Below, one piece after another: positions 6,706-10,136 of a stretch of 10,136 nucleotides of DNA. Origin of the DNA: Bacillota bacterium (GTDB lineage Bacteria; Bacillota; Bacilli; Bacillales_B; DSM-18226); NCBI GenBank assembly GCA_030705665.1, contig JAUZQA010000100.1, forward strand, positions 1 through 10,136, read 5' to 3'. Position 1 is the first letter of the stretch; each line of letters begins with the position of its first letter. The notes under the pieces are model-generated. The model was not told where the DNA came from and made no database searches. It saw only the letters and a program-made list of their open reading frames with translations. Both the position numbers and the translations under genes were made by a program.

Positions 6706-6733
6706 TTGACCTTTTTCAATCATCGCATATAAT
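6706..6733 (+). promoter_or_regulatory. sigma-A promoter of the FAH-family operon
   Basis: TTGACC (6706-6711) and TATAAT (6728-6733) are spaced by 16 bases, near consensus. The start is expected near 6740, inside the palindrome at 6736-6753. That placement is typical of repression by steric block. Confidence 0.75.
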
Positions 6734-6735
6734 AA

Positions 6736-6753
6736 AAATTGGTTAACCAATTT
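6736..6753. promoter_or_regulatory. perfect 18-bp palindrome, candidate GntR-type operator
   Basis: AAATTGGTTAACCAATTT is a perfect 18-bp palindrome (core TGGT-TA-ACCA) that starts two bases after the -10 box of the FAH promoter. Sites of the form TGGT...ACCA are usual for FadR-subfamily GntR repressors, and two such genes lie 1.4 kb downstream. The link to them is inferred. Confidence 0.68.
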
Positions 6754-6840
6754 GAAGTTACCGGTCTACCATTTTCAGTAGTCTTTGGGATAGAAATAGT
6801 AAAGCATTTACCTTCTATCACCTGAAAGGAGTCATCAAAT

Positions 6841-7749
6841 ATGTATTTATGCAGCTATCTACAAAATCAAACCGAAAAGTATGGGGCATTAACTGCTGAT
6901 CAACAAAAAGTTATTGATCTTGTTTCGGCAGAAAGGGTGCTATTTTCGAAGCCATTATTACCAAGTAGTTTAAATGAAGCCATTTCAATTCCAACTGCTC
7001 AAGAACGTCTTCGTGAAGTCTATCAAAAGGCAGTTGAAAATGAAAATCTTGATGTAACTCCTTTTAAGGATATTGAATTATTAGCACCGATCATAAAGCC
7101 AAATCGAAATATCTTTTGTTTAGGTATTAACTACCGTGAGCATGCCTATGAATTTGAAAAAACATCAGATGCATCCAAAGCGATTCCGAAGGATCCGATT
7201 GTTTTTTCGAAACTACCTACAACTGTGATTGGACCAGAGCAACCGATTCTCTCGCACAGTCAAGTAACGAGTGAACTAGATTACGAGGGAGAATTTGCGA
7301 TTATTATTGGAAAAGAAGGCACTAATATTCGCAAGGAAGATGCCTTTGATTATATTTTTGGATATACCATCATTAACGATGTAACCGCCCGTGACCTGCA
7401 AAGGAAACACAAACAATGGCTGTTAGGTAAAGGACTTGATTCTTTTGGTCCAATGGGCCCATATATCGTCACAAAAGACCAGCTTCCGGATCCGCAAAAT
7501 TTAAGTCTGCTAACAAAGGTAAACGGGGAAGTCCGTCAGAATTCAAACACAGAACTATTAATTTTTGATATTCCTACCATTATTGCTACCCTCTCGAACG
7601 GGATTACTTTAAAGCCTGGTGATATTATTGCGACTGGTACGCCTAAAGGTGTAGGGATGGGATTTGAACCGCCTAAATTTTTGAAGCCGGGGGATGTAGT
7701 TGAAATCGAGATTGAAGGTATAGGTGTTTTAAGAAACCACGTCGTCTAA
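6841..7749 (+). CDS. fumarylacetoacetate hydrolase (FAH) family enzyme, YisK/acylpyruvase-like
   Basis: The protein has 302 residues: a small N-terminal domain (about 1-80) and a complete FAH catalytic domain (about 85-300). The metal ligands are visible as Glu149 and Glu151 in DYEGEF and Asp180 in INDVTARDLQ. His101 in NYREHA, Lys197 in LGKGLDSFGPMGP and Thr266 in ATGTPKGVG are the usual active-site positions. Family members cleave or decarboxylate 2-oxo acids and acylpyruvates, or isomerise and hydrate dienoates, with Mg2+ or Mn2+ in the cytoplasm. This size and layout fits the YisK and 2-hydroxyhepta-2,4-diene-1,7-dioate isomerase group. ATG at 6841 follows AAAGGAG (6825-6831) with a 9-base spacer. 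It is first in an operon with the small Cys protein 25 bases downstream. The start region carries a promoter with an overlapping palindrome, so repression by a GntR-type protein is likely. Confidence 0.92.
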   Translation: MYLCSYLQNQTEKYGALTADQQKVIDLVSAERVLFSKPLLPSSLNEAISIPTAQERLREVYQKAVENENLDVTPFKDIELLAPIIKPNRNIFCLGINYREHAYEFEKTSDASKAIPKDPIVFSKLPTTVIGPEQPILSHSQVTSELDYEGEFAIIIGKEGTNIRKEDAFDYIFGYTIINDVTARDLQRKHKQWLLGKGLDSFGPMGPYIVTKDQLPDPQNLSLLTKVNGEVRQNSNTELLIFDIPTIIATLSNGITLKPGDIIATGTPKGVGMGFEPPKFLKPGDVVEIEIEGIGVLRNHVV

Positions 7750-7774
7750 TAATACGAGGTAAGGAGTGAAACCA

Positions 7775-8032
7775 ATGATCGATTCCTCTCTTTTAAAAGT
7801 GGTTGCGACAAAGGAATACAAGGAAGAACAGAAAAAGGCCATTGCAGTTGGTTTTTGTCCTGAATGTCTGCCAAGTCTAACAGATTACCGGATCTTACAT
7901 TCCTATTTTAGTGAAGAGCATAATATGATGGTTTTACAAGTCAAATGTTCTAACATCGCTCATTGTGAATGGGAGGAAACTTTGCCAGGACATCGATCAG
8001 AAAATGGATTGGAAAACTTTTTTCATTCCTAA
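7775..8032 (+). CDS. small four-cysteine protein, possible zinc ribbon, unknown function
   Basis: The protein has 85 residues from ATG at 7775, placed 8 bases after AAGGAG (7761-7766). A GTG at 7766 is in frame but overlaps that site and is unlikely. I do not recognise the family. It has Cys28-x2-Cys31 in GFCPECLPS and Cys58-x5-Cys64 in VKCSNIAHCEW, a spacing that could hold one zinc ion. The stretch between looks like a beta-hairpin (DYRILHSYFSEEHNMMVLQVKC), and the N-terminus is a Lys-rich helix. It has no signal peptide or membrane segment. It lies 25 bases after the FAH gene and before a terminator, so it is almost certainly co-transcribed. It may be an accessory or metal-handling partner of the pathway, but no function is assigned. 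Confidence 0.8.
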   Translation: MIDSSLLKVVATKEYKEEQKKAIAVGFCPECLPSLTDYRILHSYFSEEHNMMVLQVKCSNIAHCEWEETLPGHRSENGLENFFHS

Positions 8033-8050
8033 TCAATCATTTACATCAAC

Positions 8051-8083
8051 AAGACAGCATTCAGCTTGGATGCTGTCTTTTCC
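8051..8083 (+). terminator. intrinsic terminator of the FAH operon
   Basis: AAGACAGCAT (8051-8060) pairs perfectly with ATGCTGTCTT (8070-8079) around a 9-base loop, followed by a short run of T. The T-run is brief, so some read-through into the regulator genes is possible. Confidence 0.72.
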
Positions 8084-8117
8084 AATCAATCTTCGTTTGG
8101 ATGGTTTGCTAAAAGCC

Positions 8118-8147
8118 ATGAACTTCTCCACAAAAGTTTGATATAAT
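8118..8147 (+). promoter_or_regulatory. promoter of the tandem GntR regulators
   Basis: TATAAT at 8142-8147 is preceded by TGA, giving an extended -10 (TG-N-TATAAT). The -35 is poor (ATGAAC at 8118-8123, 18-base spacing), which the extended -10 can offset. Transcription should start near 8154, about 36 bases before the ATG. Confidence 0.6.
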
Positions 8148-8189
8148 AGCGAATAGAATATTTTTCGGTTGCTATTAGGAGGAAACAAT

Positions 8190-8873
8190 ATGACTAGTGC
8201 CCCTAAAAAAGCCTTTATGGAAATAGTTGATATGATTAAAAATAATATATTGAATGGGAATTATCCGGTCGGAACGAAGCTTCCCGCAGAACGTACACTT
8301 GCTGAAGAACAGCAAACAAGCAGAGCTACGGTTAGAGAAGCATTTCGTGCTCTTGAAAGTATAGGGGTAATAGAAAGCAGAGTTGGGCAAGGGACATTTG
8401 TTAAAACCTCCAACTTTTCTGAACAAGATCGGTTTCCGGATTTTTCAATTCATTCCAGCCCTGCAGAAGTTTTTAAAGCCAGATTTGCGATTGAACCCTA
8501 CTTGTCTCAATTGGCAACAAGAAATGCCACTCAAGAAGATCTCTTATATCTGGAAGCATGTTTACAAAAAATGGAGCAATCCTTTGACAATATTCCAGAA
8601 TTCGAAAGATTGAACAGTCAATTTCATTATCGGATTGCCGCAGCGGCGAAAAACACTTTGCTGCTTAGCTTCTTTGATATAATTGAAAATATCCATAGCG
8701 AGGAATTTTGGGGGAATTTACGGGCCCATAGCTTTCGTAAAGATGTAATGCCCATTTATCACCAGCAACATTTGGCCATATACAAAGCCATTAAAGAAAG
8801 GGATAGCAGTAAAGCAATCGAAAGTACTATCCAACATCTTAAAACGGTCAAAGCCTATATGTTAGATGAATAG
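8190..8873 (+). CDS. GntR-family transcriptional regulator, FadR subfamily (FCD domain), copy 1
   Basis: The protein has 227 residues from ATG at 8190, which follows AGGAGG (8177-8182) with a 7-base spacer. An in-frame TTG at 8169 lies upstream of that site and is rejected. The N-terminal winged helix (about 6-72) shows the GntR pattern GTKLPAERTLAEE, SRATVREAFRALE and GQGTFV. Residues about 92-225 form the FCD ligand domain. Three of four metal-site positions are present (His146, His194, His216). The fourth, Asp in the usual D-x3-H motif, is Asn142 (LNSQFH). FCD regulators usually repress catabolic genes and release DNA on binding an organic acid. The likely targets are the palindromes at 6496-6509 and 6736-6753. 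It is paired with a 56%-identical copy 55 bases downstream. Confidence 0.93.
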   Translation: MTSAPKKAFMEIVDMIKNNILNGNYPVGTKLPAERTLAEEQQTSRATVREAFRALESIGVIESRVGQGTFVKTSNFSEQDRFPDFSIHSSPAEVFKARFAIEPYLSQLATRNATQEDLLYLEACLQKMEQSFDNIPEFERLNSQFHYRIAAAAKNTLLLSFFDIIENIHSEEFWGNLRAHSFRKDVMPIYHQQHLAIYKAIKERDSSKAIESTIQHLKTVKAYMLDE

Positions 8874-8928
8874 TGATGGTTTTACATGTTAGGATGAAAA
8901 TGCTTTAACCGCGATTGGTGGGTTGATA

Positions 8929-9606
8929 ATGACACAAAAAAAAGCTTTTGTAGAAATTACAGAAAAGATCAAAAGAAATATGCTCGACGGGAAGTACGAG
9001 CTAGGCATGCGACTGCCTTCTGAACGGGCATTGGCAGAGGAATTCCAAACAAGCCGAGCTACCATTAGAGAAGCTTTACGCGCCCTTGAATTAGCAGATA
9101 TAATTGAGAGCCGAGTCGGTCAGGGAACGTTTATAAAATCAATCGATTTTTCTGATAGCGACCCATTATATGAAATTGCAAATCTAACAAGTCCATCCGA
9201 AGTCTTCGAAGCCAGACTGGCGATAGAGCCCTATCTTGCCAAGTTAGCTACACGAAATGCAACACGAGAAGATCTGTATCTTTTCGAAACCTGTTTACAA
9301 AAAGCAAAGCTTGCAATCGGAAATATAAAAGAGTTTGAAAAATTAGACGCTGAGTTTCACCACCTGCTGGCAACTTCTGCAAAGTCCTCATTACTCGAAA
9401 GCTTTGTTAAGATCATTAATAAAGTTCGCATGGAAAAACTATGGGGTACATTAAAGGTTCGCAGTTTAAATGTAGAAAGGATGGAAAATTACTACCTTCA
9501 GCATATAGCCATCTACGAAGCTATTAAGGAACGCGATATCCATAAAGCAACAGAAATGACTACCCTGCATTTGAAAACGGTAAGAGCCAATATGTTGGAA
9601 GAATAG
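8929..9606 (+). CDS. GntR-family transcriptional regulator, FadR subfamily (FCD domain), copy 2
   Basis: The protein has 225 residues from ATG at 8929. GGTGGG (8917-8922) is a modest ribosome binding site. An in-frame TTG at 8923 touches that site and is less likely. The winged helix (about 4-70) has MRLPSERALAEE, SRATIREALRALE and GQGTFI. The FCD domain (about 90-223) has the complete metal set Asp140-x3-His144, His192 and His214. It aligns with copy 1 without gaps over 222 residues, 124 of them identical by hand count, so the pair arose by tandem duplication. The DNA-binding half is better conserved than the ligand half, so the two probably recognise similar operators and may differ in effector or form heterodimers. 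It follows copy 1 after 55 bases with no terminator between, so it is probably in the same operon. Confidence 0.93.
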   Translation: MTQKKAFVEITEKIKRNMLDGKYELGMRLPSERALAEEFQTSRATIREALRALELADIIESRVGQGTFIKSIDFSDSDPLYEIANLTSPSEVFEARLAIEPYLAKLATRNATREDLYLFETCLQKAKLAIGNIKEFEKLDAEFHHLLATSAKSSLLESFVKIINKVRMEKLWGTLKVRSLNVERMENYYLQHIAIYEAIKERDIHKATEMTTLHLKTVRANMLEE

Positions 9607-9639
9607 AAAGGAAACCCATAGACGAACTAATGGGTTTCC
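9601..9639. terminator. hairpin terminator between convergent genes
   Basis: GGAAACCCAT (9610-9619) pairs perfectly with ATGGGTTTCC (9630-9639) around a 10-base loop. On the minus strand it is followed by TTTCTATTC, so it best serves the LysM gene. On the plus strand there is no T-run after it, so termination of the regulator operon would be weaker. Confidence 0.65.
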
Positions 9640-9664
9640 ATGATAAGTTGAGTTTACACCTTTT

Positions 9665-10136
9665 CTATTTCACTCTGATCGTTTTGCCGATATAAATGGT
9701 ATATCTGCTATCTAAATTGTTCCATGCCTTAATTTGCGCTTTAGTGGAACCAAATTGCAGTGCTAATTCTGAAACTGTATCCCCGCGGCGAACCACATGA
9801 TAGACAGCTTTAGAGCTAACAACTGTTCCTTTTAATTTCAATACCTGACCAGCCATAATGAAGTTTACATTTTTTATATTGTTCAACGCCGCTAATGTTC
9901 GAACGGTTGTATGGTATTTATACGCGATATAGGATAGGGTATCCCCTGTTTGAACTTTATAGGTTGAAGGAGTTGTGACTGTTGGAGCTGGAGTGCTCAC
10001 TGTTAAAACAGTTCCTGAATCACCAACTGTTGTTAATTTTGAAGTATTGACATTTGTGGCCGGTTTGACCCCACTCTGAAGTTTGGAAAGAAGCGCCAGA
10101 TTTTGTGCGGCAGTGCCGGTATACCCCATGATCCCA
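9665..10136 (-). CDS. LysM-repeat cell-wall-binding protein, C-terminal part (5' end outside window)
   Basis: The frame ends with TAG at 9665-9667 and remains open to the window edge. An internal Met at 10127-10129 has no ribosome binding site in the seven bases before it, and no signal peptide follows it. I therefore treat the visible part as the C-terminal fragment of a longer protein. Numbering from that Met, residues 30-56 are a Thr/Ser/Val/Pro linker, 57-99 are one LysM ([16 protein letters not shown]...), and 110-154 a second ([18 protein letters not shown]...). LysM modules bind N-acetylglucosamine-containing glycans, so the protein is probably a secreted, wall-attached enzyme. The sequence just before the linker ([19 protein letters not shown]) should belong to the end of the catalytic domain, which I cannot name. 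Confidence 0.85.
   Translation of the reverse strand, partial: GIMGYTGTAAQNLALLSKLQSGVKPATNVNTSKLTTVGDSGTVLTVSTPAPTVTTPSTYKVQTGDTLSYIAYKYHTTVRTLAALNNIKNVNFIMAGQVLKLKGTVVSSKAVYHVVRRGDTVSELALQFGSTKAQIKAWNNLDSRYTIYIGKTIRVK

Noticed and set aside
8895..8908. cre-like sequence TGAAAATGCTTTAA between the two GntR genes
   Set aside because: It fits 12 of 14 consensus positions, but one mismatch falls in the central CG, which CcpA sites nearly always keep.

Overview
The window looks like chromosomal DNA of a low-G+C, spore-forming member of the Bacillaceae (Bacillus or Neobacillus type). The grounds are strong AGGAGG-type ribosome binding sites, TTG and GTG starts, hairpin-plus-T-run terminators, a Spo0E-like phosphatase gene, and wall proteins of Gram-positive type (YkuD transpeptidase, LysM protein). 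No tRNA, rRNA, insertion sequence, CRISPR array or phage module is visible.

Layout. The left edge holds the 3' end of a small membrane protein (1-249, +), convergent with a TTG-started L,D-transpeptidase (299-1681, -); a strong hairpin lies between them. A long AT-rich gap (1682-2264) follows. It contains a compact unit that looks like a small RNA: direct repeats, a -10 box, a 5' hairpin, a CCCCC single-stranded stretch and an intrinsic terminator at 2180. A 56-codon Spo0E-family gene (2265-2435, +) comes next, and then an ArsB-family permease on the minus strand (2580-3944) with a good CcpA cre-like site in its leader.

The core of the window (4198-9639) appears to be a catabolic module built around a divergent control region (6445-6840). 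To the left (-) run an alpha/beta hydrolase of enol-lactonase type and a metal-dependent amidohydrolase. To the right (+) run a fumarylacetoacetate hydrolase (FAH)-family enzyme and an unrecognised 85-residue protein with four cysteines in zinc-ribbon-like spacing. After a terminator come two tandem GntR/FCD regulators that align without gaps (about 56% identical by hand count). Each side of the divergent region has a recognisable promoter with a perfect TTGG/CCAA palindrome just downstream of its -10 box, a natural place for a GntR-type repressor to act. One of the two regulators has lost the Asp of the FCD metal site (Asp to Asn).

Working model (inference): an incoming small carboxylate, lactone or amide is opened by the amidohydrolase and alpha/beta hydrolase and finished by the FAH enzyme. 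The twin regulators would sense an intermediate, and the permease, under carbon catabolite control, may move a related organic anion. The substrate cannot be read from the sequence. The right edge holds the C-terminal part of a two-LysM wall-binding protein (9665 to beyond 10136, -).
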